DNA of 64,000 nucleotides, taken from contig CAVQVG010000004.1 in assembly GCA_963717125.1 (NCBI GenBank), forward strand, positions 1-64,000. Direction: 5' to 3'. A program made the translations under genes and the position numbers. Below, piece by piece: positions 22,444-30,649 of the stretch. The notes beneath the pieces are model-generated. The model searched no databases. It saw nothing but the letters and a program-made list of their open reading frames with translations, and had not been told where the DNA came from. The stretch comes from RYN-230 sp963717125. GTDB lineage: Bacteria > Actinomycetota > Actinomycetes > Streptosporangiales > Streptosporangiaceae. The stretch's first letter is position 1. Each line of letters opens with the position of its first letter.

Positions 22444-23594
22444 CACAGGCTCAGCTCGGGCACGGCCATCCGGCGGCCCTCGCGGGCCGAAGCCATCCCC
22501 AGCTCAGCCAGTTGCACGCCGCGCGCCCCGGCCAGCAGGTCGTGCCGGAACGGCGTGCCACGGACCACGTGGTCCAGGAACAACTCCCACTGCGCCTTGA
22601 AGCCGTTGCCGAACTCGGCGTTGTCCGGTACCGGCTGCCACTGGTCGCGGAACGGCTCGGTGTTCGGGATGTCGGGGTTCCACACCGGCTTGGGCGTCCC
22701 GGCCCGGTGCTGGAACACGCACTGCCGGAGCCCGGCCACGGCGCTGCCGGCCGTGCCGTCGATCTGGAACTCGACCAGTTCTGCCCGGTGTACCCGTACC
22801 GCCCAGGACGAGTTGATCTGCGCGACCACGCCGTCATCAAGCCCGAACACCGCGTACGCGGCGTCATCGGCGTCGGCCTGGTACGGCTGGCCCTGCTCGT
22901 CCCAGCGCTCCGGGAGGTGCGTGACCGCGTGCGCGTACACCGAGCGGACCGGGCCGGCGAGCTGCTCCAGCACGTACTGCCAGTGCGGGAACATGTCCAG
23001 CACGATCCCGCCGCCGTCGGCCGCCCGGTAGTTCCAGGACGGCCGCTGCGCCTGCTGCCAGTCGCCCTCGAAGACCCAGTAGCCGAACTCGCCGCGCACC
23101 GACAGGATCCGGCCGAAGAAGCCACCGTCCACCAGCCGCTTGAGCTTGATCAGGCCAGGCAGGAACAGCTTGTCCTGGACGACCCCGTTCTTCAGCCCGG
23201 CCGCCCGGGCCAGCCGGGCCAGTTCCAGCGCCTCCGGCAGCGTGGCGGCCACGGGTTTTTCCACGTACACGTGCTTGCCCGCGGCCAGCGCCCGCCTGAC
23301 GGCCGCGGCCCGCAGTTGAGTGAGCTGCGCGTCGAAATAGACCTCGTTGGCGGGGTCGGCCAACGCCGAGTCCAGATCGGTCGTCCACCGCGCCAGTTGG
23401 TGGCGTTCGGCAATCGATTTGAGTTTGTCGGGGTTCCGGCCGACCAGCACCGGTTCCGGCCAGAGCAGCGTGCCGTCGGCCAGGAGCAGGCCGCCCTGCT
23501 CGCGCAGGGCCAGGATGGACCGGACCAGGTGCTGGCGGTAGCCCATCCGGCCGGTGACGCCGTTCAGCACGATGCCGATGCTTCTGCTCGCCAT
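22443..23594 (-). CDS. Gfo/Idh/MocA family oxidoreductase
   Basis: 383 residues. N-terminal Rossmann fold with GIVLNGVTGRMGYRQHL and the EKP motif (KHVYVEKPVAATLPEA, Lys essential in the family), then the alpha/beta substrate domain with GGGIVLDMFPHWQYVLEQL. First gene of a three-gene operon; the next gene starts on its last base. NAD(P)-dependent oxidation of a sugar or inositol-like compound is expected. The start MASRSIGIV lacks an obvious ribosome binding site, but the domain begins immediately, so it is well placed. Confidence 0.88.
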   Translation of the reverse strand: MASRSIGIVLNGVTGRMGYRQHLVRSILALREQGGLLLADGTLLWPEPVLVGRNPDKLKSIAERHQLARWTTDLDSALADPANEVYFDAQLTQLRAAAVRRALAAGKHVYVEKPVAATLPEALELARLARAAGLKNGVVQDKLFLPGLIKLKRLVDGGFFGRILSVRGEFGYWVFEGDWQQAQRPSWNYRAADGGGIVLDMFPHWQYVLEQLAGPVRSVYAHAVTHLPERWDEQGQPYQADADDAAYAVFGLDDGVVAQINSSWAVRVHRAELVEFQIDGTAGSAVAGLRQCVFQHRAGTPKPVWNPDIPNTEPFRDQWQPVPDNAEFGNGFKAQWELFLDHVVRGTPFRHDLLAGARGVQLAELGMASAREGRRMAVPELSL

Positions 23595-23636
23595 GGTCTG
23601 AGCTGTACCGGGCCGCGGCGGCCGCGGTCAAGGCGG

Positions 23637-25079
23637 CTAGTCGGTACCGGACTCCATCGCGGCGCGGTCCAGGAACTCGTCCTCGGTGTCCACCTCGCCG
23701 CGGGAGGCGATCGCCTCGGCGCCGCCGCTCGGCATCTCGCCGACCAGCCCGGTCTGCGGGACCGCCCCGATCAGCTCGGCGTGCGCGCTGCCGACCATGC
23801 CCAGGCCGGCGTACTGCTCGAGCTTGGCGCGGGAGTCGGCGATGTCCAGGTTGCGCATGGTGAGCTGGCCGATCCGGTCCAGCGGGCCGAACGCGGAATC
23901 CTCGGTGCGCTCCATGGACAGCTTGTCCGGGTGATAGCTGAACGCGGGCCCGGTGGTGTCCAGGATCGAGTAGTCCTCGCCGCGGCGCAGCCGGAGCGTG
24001 ACCTGGCCGCTGACGGCCGCGCCCACCCAGCGCTGCAGCGATTCGCGCAGCATCAGCGCCTGCGGGTCGAGCCAGCGGCCCTCGTACATCAGCCGGCCCA
24101 GGCGGCGCCCTTCGGCGTGGTAGTTGGCCAGGGTGTCCTCGTTGTGGATCGCGTTGACCAGCCGCTCGTACGCCGTGTGCAGCAGCGCCATGCCCGGCGC
24201 CTCGTAGATGCCCCGGCTCTTGGCCTCGATGATCCGGTTCTCGATCTGGTCGGACATGCCCAGGCCGTGTCGGCCGCCGATCAGGTTGGCCTGCGTGACC
24301 AGGTCGATGGGGGAGGTGAAGTCCGCGTCGTTGATGGTCACCGGCAGGCCCCGCTCGAAGCCGATCGTGACGTCCTCCGGGTCGATGCTGACCGCCGGGT
24401 CCCAGAACGGCACGCCCATGATCGGCTCGACCGTCTCGATCCCGTTGCTCAGGTGCTCAAGGGTCTTGGCCTCGTGCGTGGCGCCCCAGATGTTCGCGTC
24501 GGTCGAGTAGGCCTTCTCCGCGCAGTCCCGGTACGGCAGGTCGTGGTCCAGCAGCCAGGCGCTCATCTCCTGGCGGCCGCCGAGCTCGCCGACGAACGCC
24601 GCGTCGAGCCACGGCTTGTAGACGCGCAGGTTCGGGTTGGCCAGCAGCCCGTAGCGGTAGAACCGCTCGATGTCGTTGCCCTTGAACGTGGAGCCGTCGC
24701 CCCAGATCTGCACGTCGTCCTCGAGCATGGCCCGGACCAGCAGCGTGCCGGTGACCGCGCGGCCCAGGGGAGTGGTGTTGAAGTAGCTCCGGCCGCCGGA
24801 CCGGATGTGGAACGCGCCGCAAGCCAGCGCGGCCAGCCCCTCCTCGACCAGGGCGGCGCGGCAGTCCACCAGCCGGGCGATCTCGGCGCCGTACCACTTG
24901 GCCCGCGTGGGCACCGAATCGATGTCGTCCTCGTCGTATTGCCCCAGGTCGGCGGTGTAGGTGCAGGGCACCGCGCCCTTGCCGCGCATCCACGCGACCG
25001 CGACCGAGGTGTCGAGACCGCCGGAAAAGGCAATGCCGACCCGCTCGCCGACAGGCAGGGAGGTGATGACTTTGGACAC
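23637..25079 (-). CDS. argG: argininosuccinate synthase
   Basis: 480 residues from a GTG at 25079; the frame is open further upstream but those residues are not protein-like. The ATP pyrophosphatase loop AFSGGLDTSVAVAW lies near residue 15-28. The conserved blocks TYTADLGQYDEDD, RSYFNTTPLGRAV, GDGSTFKGNDIERFYRYG and DQIENRIIEAKSRGIYEAPG identify the longer (E. coli-like) ArgG subtype rather than the ~400-residue form usual in actinomycetes. It condenses citrulline and aspartate in arginine synthesis. It stands alone, without other arg genes in the window. A dyad 22 bases before the start may be an ArgR site. Confidence 0.93.
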   Translation of the reverse strand: MSKVITSLPVGERVGIAFSGGLDTSVAVAWMRGKGAVPCTYTADLGQYDEDDIDSVPTRAKWYGAEIARLVDCRAALVEEGLAALACGAFHIRSGGRSYFNTTPLGRAVTGTLLVRAMLEDDVQIWGDGSTFKGNDIERFYRYGLLANPNLRVYKPWLDAAFVGELGGRQEMSAWLLDHDLPYRDCAEKAYSTDANIWGATHEAKTLEHLSNGIETVEPIMGVPFWDPAVSIDPEDVTIGFERGLPVTINDADFTSPIDLVTQANLIGGRHGLGMSDQIENRIIEAKSRGIYEAPGMALLHTAYERLVNAIHNEDTLANYHAEGRRLGRLMYEGRWLDPQALMLRESLQRWVGAAVSGQVTLRLRRGEDYSILDTTGPAFSYHPDKLSMERTEDSAFGPLDRIGQLTMRNLDIADSRAKLEQYAGLGMVGSAHAELIGAVPQTGLVGEMPSGGAEAIASRGEVDTEDEFLDRAAMESGTD

Positions 25080-25100
25080 CCGTAAAAGTATGCCCGACTC

Positions 25101-25114
25101 TGCATGAGTATGCA
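25101..25114 (-). promoter_or_regulatory. candidate ArgR box before argG
   Basis: TGCATGAGTATGCA is a 14-base dyad (TGCAT/ATGCA arms) lying 22-35 bases upstream of the argG GTG start. Arginine repressor sites in actinomycetes are AT-containing dyads of this general kind, so it is a reasonable candidate, but the match is judged by eye only. Confidence 0.4.
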
Positions 25115-25154
25115 AGTGGGGTCTGCGTTCACGGTGCGGCGGGGCAGGCTCCCT

Positions 25155-25208
25155 TTCGTGATCAAACGATTGGTGTCGCTCTGGCGGCAGTAATCGTTTG
25201 ATCACGAA
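25155..25208. repeat. 17-bp perfect inverted repeat between argG and the LLM gene
   Basis: TTCGTGATCAAACGATT (25155-25171) and its exact complement AATCGTTTGATCACGAA (25192-25208) flank a 20-base loop. The arms are only about 40% GC in a ~70% GC region. It stands between two divergent genes, where a terminator makes little sense, so a regulator-binding or recombination site, or a small mobile-element end, is more likely. Confidence 0.75.
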
Positions 25209-25356
25209 CGGCGCGGCGCCCGGTGGGGCCGGCCAGGGGCGGTGCCGGAATAACTGGGCAGCCGTAGTGTTGAGATACATGCAAACGCATATATCTGAAC
25301 GCCGGCGCGGGCAGGCAGCCGAAGCCGCTCTCCCGGTGGGACGTTGAGGAGCAGGC

Positions 25357-26544
25357 ATGCAGTTCGGGATCTTCTCGGTCAGTGACATCACCCGGGACCC
25401 GGTGTCGGGGGAGACGCCCAGCGAGGCGGAGCGGATCGACTCGATCGTGCGCATCGCGCAGAAGACCGAGGAAGTGGGGCTGGACGTGTTCGCGATCGGC
25501 GAGCACCACAACCCGCCGTTCTTCTCGTCGTCGCCGACGACGCTGCTGGCGTACATCGCGGCCACCACGAAGAAGCTGATCGTGACCACCGCGACGACGC
25601 TGATCACCACGAACGACCCGGTGCGCATCGCGGAGGAGTACGCGATGCTGCAGCACCTGTCCAAGGGCCGGATGGACCTGATGCTCGGCCGCGGCAACAC
25701 CGCGCCGGTGTACCCGTGGTTCGGCCAGGACATCCGGCAGGGCCTGCCGCTGGCCCTGGAGAACTACAACCTGCTGCACCGGCTGTGGCGCGAGGACGTG
25801 GTGGACTGGGAGGGCAAGTTCCGCACGTCGCTGCAGGGCTTCACCTCGATCCCGCGGCCGCTGGACGACGTGCCGCCGTTCGTGTGGCACGGCTCGATCC
25901 GCACCCCGGAGATCGCCGAGCAGGCCGCGTACTACGGCGACGGGTTCTTCGCGAACAACATCTTCTGGCCCAAGGAGCACTACCAGCGCCTGATCAAGTT
26001 CTACCGGCAGCGCTACGCGCACTACGGGCACGGCACCGAGCAGCAGGCCATCGTCGGCCTGGGCGGCCAGGCGTTCATCGCGCGGAACTCGCAGGACGCC
26101 AAGCGGGAGTTCCGGCCGTACTTCAACGAGGCGCCGGTCTACGGGCACGGGCCGTCGATGGAGGACTTCATGGAGCTCACCCCGCTGTCGGTGGGCAGCC
26201 CGCAGGAGGTCATCGACAAGACGCTGACGTTCCGCGAGCACTTCGGCGACTACCAGCGCCAGCTGTTCCTGATGGACCACGCCGGCCTGCCGCTGAAGAC
26301 CGTGCTCGACCAGCTTGACCTGCTGGGCGAGGAGGTTGTGCCGGTGCTGCGCAAGGAGATCGCCGCGCGGCAGGACCCGGCCACGCCCGAGGCGCCGACG
26401 CACGCCAGCCTGGTCACGGCGAAGTACGGCGACCAGCCGGCGCGCCAGCCGCGGCCGAACGCCAACCGCGGCGACAACGTCACGGGCGCGTCCCCCTACC
26501 AGGACTCCGCGCCCGAGGTCGAGACGGAGTACCCGGAGCTGTGA
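25357..26544 (+). CDS. LLM-class flavin-dependent monooxygenase
   Basis: 395 residues, bacterial-luciferase-like fold: MQFGIFSVSDITRDP, EEVGLDVFAIGEHHNPPFF, TTATTLITTNDPVRIAEEYA, GRMDLMLGRGNTAPVYPWFG and VWHGSIRTPEIAEQAAYYGDG are typical of this subgroup. GAGGAG precedes the ATG. The C-terminal 45 residues are disordered. A MarR regulator and an FMN reductase gene follow, each overlapping by a base or more, so the reductase should supply reduced FMN. The substrate is unknown. Confidence 0.88.
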   Translation: MQFGIFSVSDITRDPVSGETPSEAERIDSIVRIAQKTEEVGLDVFAIGEHHNPPFFSSSPTTLLAYIAATTKKLIVTTATTLITTNDPVRIAEEYAMLQHLSKGRMDLMLGRGNTAPVYPWFGQDIRQGLPLALENYNLLHRLWREDVVDWEGKFRTSLQGFTSIPRPLDDVPPFVWHGSIRTPEIAEQAAYYGDGFFANNIFWPKEHYQRLIKFYRQRYAHYGHGTEQQAIVGLGGQAFIARNSQDAKREFRPYFNEAPVYGHGPSMEDFMELTPLSVGSPQEVIDKTLTFREHFGDYQRQLFLMDHAGLPLKTVLDQLDLLGEEVVPVLRKEIAARQDPATPEAPTHASLVTAKYGDQPARQPRPNANRGDNVTGASPYQDSAPEVETEYPEL

Positions 26545-27095
26545 TGACCGCGCAGACTGAGCTGCCCGACCAGACCGGGATGCCCACCCGGACGGGGACG
26601 CCGGCCGAGACAGGGAGGCCGGCCCAGACCGGGACGCCGGCGCAGCGGACCCTGGCCAACGACGCCTGGGAGGCGCTGCTATCGGCGCACGCCGTGCTGA
26701 TGAAGCAGTTCGCGGCCGAGGACATCTGGACGGATGTCTCGATGCGCGAGTACGACGTGCTGTACACGCTGTCCAAGTGCGCCGAACCGGTGCGGATCAG
26801 CGAGCTGAACCGGCACGTGCTGCTCAGCCAGCCGGCCCTGTCCCGCCTGGTGGACCGGCTGGCCGAACGCGGCCTCCTCGAACGCCAGCCCGACCCGGCC
26901 GACGGCCGCGGCGTGCGGCTGGCGCTCACCGAGGCCGGCCGGGCCGTGCAGCGCCAGGTCGGGCGCAGCCACGCGCGCAGCGTGGCCCGCGCCCTGACCG
27001 CCGGGCTGGACCCGGCCGAACTCCGCGAATTGGAAACGATCTGCCTGAAACTGGCCCGCCAGGCCAGCCCCAGCCAAGACAAGGACCTTTATTGA
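26544..27095 (+). CDS. MarR-family transcriptional regulator
   Basis: 183 residues. The first ~35 residues are a repetitive Thr/Gly/Pro tail (TGMPTRTGTPAETGRPAQ). Then a full MarR winged helix: SMREYDVLYTLSKCAEPVRI, ELNRHVLLSQPALSRLVDRL and the wing ERQPDPADGRGVRLALTEAG. Its ATG shares a base with the monooxygenase stop and its own TGA shares a base with the reductase start, so all three are made from one message. It presumably senses a substrate or oxidant and controls this operon. Confidence 0.9.
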   Translation: MTAQTELPDQTGMPTRTGTPAETGRPAQTGTPAQRTLANDAWEALLSAHAVLMKQFAAEDIWTDVSMREYDVLYTLSKCAEPVRISELNRHVLLSQPALSRLVDRLAERGLLERQPDPADGRGVRLALTEAGRAVQRQVGRSHARSVARALTAGLDPAELRELETICLKLARQASPSQDKDLY

Positions 27096-27778
27096 TGAAC
27101 GCCCCTACGGAGCAGGAGCCGTTCCGGCTCGTGGTCGTCAGTGCTGGGACAAGCGACCCCTCGTCAACCCGGCTGCTCGCCGACCGCACCGCGCAGCGCG
27201 TCGTGGCGCTGGCGGCCTCAGCCGGGTACGCGGTGACAGTGCGTGTCGTCGACTTGCGTGAGATCTCGGCCGACGTCTCGACCGCCATGGTCTCCCAGCT
27301 GGTCACGCCGCAACTGGACAAGGCGATCGCCGCGCTGGGCGCAGCCGACGGCATCATCGCCGCCACCCCGGTCTACAAGGCCGGCCCGAGCGGCCTGTTC
27401 ACCTCGTTCTTCGACGTGCTGGACAACGACCTGCTGATCGCCAAGCCGGTCGTGCTGGCCGCGACGGCGGGCACCGCCCGGCACGCCCTGGTGGCGGACG
27501 ACCAGATGCGCCCGCTGTTCGCCTACCTGCGCGCCATGACGGTGCCCACCTCGCTGTTCGCCGCCCCCGAAGACTGGAGCGACCCGGCCCTGAACACGCG
27601 CATCGACCGGGCCGCCCGCGAGCTGGTGCTGCTCATGGAGAGCGGTTTCGCCGCCAAGGTCCGGGACGAGTCCTGGCAGAACTACCAGCACGAGTTCGGC
27701 AGCGCGGGCGGCACCGAGACCAACATCCAGCTGGACACCGACCTCATGCGCCTGGCCACCGGCGGATCCGCCAGCTAG
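27095..27778 (+). CDS. NAD(P)H-dependent FMN reductase
   Basis: 227 residues. The flavodoxin-like fold begins FRLVVVSAGTSDPSSTRLLAD (the SxGxxxxSxT phosphate-binding type motif) and continues with AADGIIAATPVYKAGPSGLF, SFFDVLDNDLLIAKPVVLAATAG, which match the CE1759-type FMN reductases that accompany LLM monooxygenases. Its ATG shares one base with the MarR stop. Function: reduce free FMN with NAD(P)H for the upstream monooxygenase. Confidence 0.88.
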   Translation: MNAPTEQEPFRLVVVSAGTSDPSSTRLLADRTAQRVVALAASAGYAVTVRVVDLREISADVSTAMVSQLVTPQLDKAIAALGAADGIIAATPVYKAGPSGLFTSFFDVLDNDLLIAKPVVLAATAGTARHALVADDQMRPLFAYLRAMTVPTSLFAAPEDWSDPALNTRIDRAARELVLLMESGFAAKVRDESWQNYQHEFGSAGGTETNIQLDTDLMRLATGGSAS

Positions 27779-27822
27779 CGTCGTGCCGGACCGGCCGGTC
27801 ACCGCGACGGGGAGGCGATCTG

Positions 27823-28281
27823 ATGGCGGCGTGGCAGGAGATCGTCCGGGATGCTCCGGAGTTCGCGGCGCGGGCGCGGCGGTGCTTCGAGATGGGCACC
27901 AACAAGACCCTGGCCACGCTGCGCCGGGACGGCTCGCCGCGGATCAGCGCCATCGAGGCGCAGTTCACCGACCGCGACGTGACCATGGGCATGATGGGCG
28001 AGTCGTTGAAATTGTGTGACGTACGCCGCGACCCGCGGGTGGCTCTGCACAGCCCGACCCTCGAGCCGCCAGCCGGCAACGCCGGCTGGCCGGGGGAAGC
28101 CAAGCTGGCCGGCATCGTGATCGAGACGGCCCCACCACCTGGTGACACCTATGAGGGAGCGGGCTTCTTCACCATCGACATCACCGAGGTGGTCCTCACC
28201 TACCTGGGCACACCGGCCGACCACCTGGTAATCGAGTCCTGGCACGCCGGCCGCGGCTGGCGGCGGCAGACCCGCGCCTGA
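27823..28281 (+). CDS. pyridoxamine 5'-phosphate oxidase-family protein
   Basis: 152 residues from an ATG with GGGGAGG upstream. The PPOX pattern is clear: KTLATLRRDGSPRISAIEAQF, VTMGMMGESLKLCDVRRDPRVALHSP and then GFFTIDITEVVLTYLG. FMN or F420 binding is likely. It lies 44 bases after the FMN reductase and in the same direction, so it may belong to that operon. Substrate unknown. Confidence 0.85.
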   Translation: MAAWQEIVRDAPEFAARARRCFEMGTNKTLATLRRDGSPRISAIEAQFTDRDVTMGMMGESLKLCDVRRDPRVALHSPTLEPPAGNAGWPGEAKLAGIVIETAPPPGDTYEGAGFFTIDITEVVLTYLGTPADHLVIESWHAGRGWRRQTRA

Positions 28282-28390
28282 CCCGCCGCCCAGCCCGTAC
28301 CAACCGTCACTGTGCAGACCCCTCGACGGCACCGGCCGGGATCTGGTTTGTGTACGCAAGGGGGAGCAGGGTAGCTGACCGCCCAGACGT

Positions 28391-28431
28391 CCCCGGCCGG
28401 GTGCATCTTCGTCCGGTGCACCCGGCCGGGG
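28391..28431 (-). terminator. 15-bp perfect hairpin after the glycosyltransferase operon
   Basis: CCCCGGCCGGGTGCA pairs perfectly with TGCACCCGGCCGGGG across an 11-base loop, 8 bases beyond the stop of the mannosyltransferase-like gene. It also faces the end of the PPOX gene and may serve both. Confidence 0.78.
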
Positions 28432-28438
28432 TCCACGG

Positions 28439-30649
28439 TCAGCCCGTGCTGCTGGTCAGGTCGTAGACGGTCATCCCGCCCACGGTCCGGGCCGTGAAGT
28501 GCTGCTTGACCCACGCGGTGATCTGCGACCCGTACCCGGACCCACCGCCCGGCCCGCTCGCCCCGGCACCGCTGCCGCTGGCCACGAAGTAGTGGATCTC
28601 GTGCTTCGCGACCAGCGCCTTGAATTCGGCCAGGGTGGGCGCCGGGTCGCTGCCGGTGAAGCCGCCGATGGCCATGACCGGGACGCCGTCGCTGCTCAGC
28701 TCCAGCGAGGCCGCGCTGGTGGAGCCGACGGTGGCCGCCGCCCACCGGTAGCCGGACGCACCCGACTCCAGCCGCTGGGACAGCGCGCTGCTGACGCCGC
28801 CGCTCGCGCCGGGCCCGCCCGCGCGAAGCTGACCAGTCCCAGACCGACCAGTCCCGGACCGACCAGTCCCGGACCGACCGGTCCCCGACCGACCGCTTCC
28901 AGACCGACCGCTTCCAGACAAACTAGTTCCAGGCGCACTGGTTCCAGACTGAGCGCCGGTGGGGTGGCCCGTGCCCGTCCCGGTGCCGGGCCAGCCGGCG
29001 CCGCCGGGGAAGCCGCCGCCTGATCCGCCCGCGCCGCCCGCGCCGCCGGGGCCGCCGGAGGCGCCGGCCACGGTGGGGCCGGCCGTCGGGATCGACCCGC
29101 CATGCGCCGTGGCCGCGGTGTCGAGGCTGTAGGCGAGCGGCCCGGCCAGCCCGGCGATCAGGGCCAGCGACACCGGGGCGATGGCGAGTGCGCTGGCCCC
29201 CCGCCCGGCGCTGCGCCAGGAGCCGGTGGTGCCCCAGGTACTGGCGGCACCCCACGGGCCGGGCCGCCGACGGCCGGGGCTGGCCAGGATCAGGCCCGCG
29301 GCCCCGGCGCCGGCCAGCGCGATGACCACCCGCAGCCAGGGCATCCAGTCCGGGCTGCGGCCGAGCAGCACCCAGGCCCAGCCCACGGTGATCAGCACCG
29401 TGCCCGCCAGCACCGCCCGGGCGGGCCACTGGTCCCGGATCCGCCACAGCGCGACCGCGCCGATGCCGGTCAGCGCGCCGATCGCCGGGGCCAGCGCGAC
29501 CGTGTAGTACGGGTGGATGATGCCGGACATGTAGCTGAACACCAGCCCGGTCAGCACCAGCCAGCCACCCCAGAGCAGGGCCGCGGCGCGGGTCCGGTCG
29601 GTTCGCGGCGCCCGCCAGCTCAGCCAGAGCAGGGCGGCCAGCATGATCAGCGCAGCGGGCAGCAGCCAGCTGATCTGGCTGCCCATGTCGGACTGGAACA
29701 GCCGGGTGATCCCGGTGGCCCCGCCGAACAGCGAGTTGCCGCCGCCGCCGCGGCCCCCGCCGCCGGGCGAGTTCCCGCCGTCGAGCCGGCCCAGCCCGTT
29801 GTAGCCGAACGTGAGCTGGAGGATGTTGTTGTCCGTCGAGCCGCCGACGTAGGGCCGGCCGGCGGCGGGGGTGAGCAGGTCGATCACGACCCACCAGCCG
29901 GCCGCCACGATCAGCGCGCCCGCCCCGGCCAGCAACTGCCAGACACGTTTGCCGAACGCCGGCTGGCCTGCCCACAGGTAGGCCAGTGCGAAGGCGGGCA
30001 GCACCAGGAACGCCTGCAGCATCTTGGTCAGGTAGCCCAGCCCGAGCAGCGCCCCGGTGAGCAGCACCCAGCGGGTCCGGCCGGACTCGATGGCCCGGGT
30101 CAGGGTGTACCCGGCCAGCGTCATGACCAGCACGAGCAGCGCATCCGGGTTGTCGAAGCGGAACATCAGCGCGGCCACCGGGGTGGCCGCCAGCACGGTC
30201 CCGGCGATGAGCGCGGCCGGCGCGCCGGACCAGCGCCGCACCGCGGCGTACAGCACGCCGACCGCGGCCACGCCTTCCATCGCCTGCGGCGCCAGCAGGC
30301 TCCACGAGCTGAAGCCGAAGACGCGGCCGGACAGCTCCATCACCCACAGCGAGGCCGGGGTCTTGTCCACCGTGATGAAGTTGCTGGCGTCCAGCGAGCC
30401 GAACAGGAACGCCTTCCAGCTCTTCGTGCCGGCCTGCACGGCGGCGGCGTAGAACTCGTTGGCGTAGCCGCTGCGGCTGAGCCCGGCCAGGTACAGCACG
30501 GCCGTGGCCAGCAGCAGGCCGAGCAGCGCGGGCCGGGCCCAGGCCGGGTCGTCGGGCCGGCCCCGCAGCAGCCGGCTGCCCCAGCTGCGCTGCCCGGCGG
30601 CACGGGCATGCCGCCGCGCCGGTCTGGACTCGGTGGATATCGCGTTCAC
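28439..30649 (-). CDS. membrane glycosyltransferase, GT39/ArnT-like
   Basis: 736 residues from GTG 30649, whose GTGA overlaps the stop of the GT2-GtrA gene. The N-terminal half has the multi-span GT-C fold: LSRSGYANEFYAAAVQAGT, SNFITVDKTPASLWVM with the acidic catalytic-type Asp in the first loop, RFDNPDALLVLVMTLAGY and YMSGIIHPYYTVALAPAIG. A glycine-rich loop (GGGGRGGGGN) lies between two spans. After the last span there is a ~110-residue low-complexity linker, then a C-terminal soluble domain ending VKQHFTARTVGGMTVYDL typical of this actinobacterial subgroup (YkcB-like). It probably moves a sugar from a polyprenyl phosphate, supplied by the GT2 partner, onto a surface glycan or protein. Confidence 0.85.
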   Translation of the reverse strand: MNAISTESRPARRHARAAGQRSWGSRLLRGRPDDPAWARPALLGLLLATAVLYLAGLSRSGYANEFYAAAVQAGTKSWKAFLFGSLDASNFITVDKTPASLWVMELSGRVFGFSSWSLLAPQAMEGVAAVGVLYAAVRRWSGAPAALIAGTVLAATPVAALMFRFDNPDALLVLVMTLAGYTLTRAIESGRTRWVLLTGALLGLGYLTKMLQAFLVLPAFALAYLWAGQPAFGKRVWQLLAGAGALIVAAGWWVVIDLLTPAAGRPYVGGSTDNNILQLTFGYNGLGRLDGGNSPGGGGRGGGGNSLFGGATGITRLFQSDMGSQISWLLPAALIMLAALLWLSWRAPRTDRTRAAALLWGGWLVLTGLVFSYMSGIIHPYYTVALAPAIGALTGIGAVALWRIRDQWPARAVLAGTVLITVGWAWVLLGRSPDWMPWLRVVIALAGAGAAGLILASPGRRRPGPWGAASTWGTTGSWRSAGRGASALAIAPVSLALIAGLAGPLAYSLDTAATAHGGSIPTAGPTVAGASGGPGGAGGAGGSGGGFPGGAGWPGTGTGTGHPTGAQSGTSAPGTSLSGSGRSGSGRSGTGRSGTGRSGTGRSGTGQLRAGGPGASGGVSSALSQRLESGASGYRWAAATVGSTSAASLELSSDGVPVMAIGGFTGSDPAPTLAEFKALVAKHEIHYFVASGSGAGASGPGGGSGYGSQITAWVKQHFTARTVGGMTVYDLTSSTG
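28835..28925 (-). repeat. 15-bp tandem repeat encoding a Ser-Gly-Thr-Arg linker
   Basis: The unit GACCGACCAGTCCCG recurs about six times with substitutions, encoding (G-R-S-G-T/S)n in the linker of the glycosyltransferase. Such an array is expected to vary in copy number between strains. Confidence 0.75.

Noticed and set aside
22512..25085. 857-codon open frame antisense to the oxidoreductase and argG genes
   Set aside because: It is the mirror of GC-rich codon use; it is rich in R, V, Q, H and P without motifs, while the reverse strand encodes clear families throughout.
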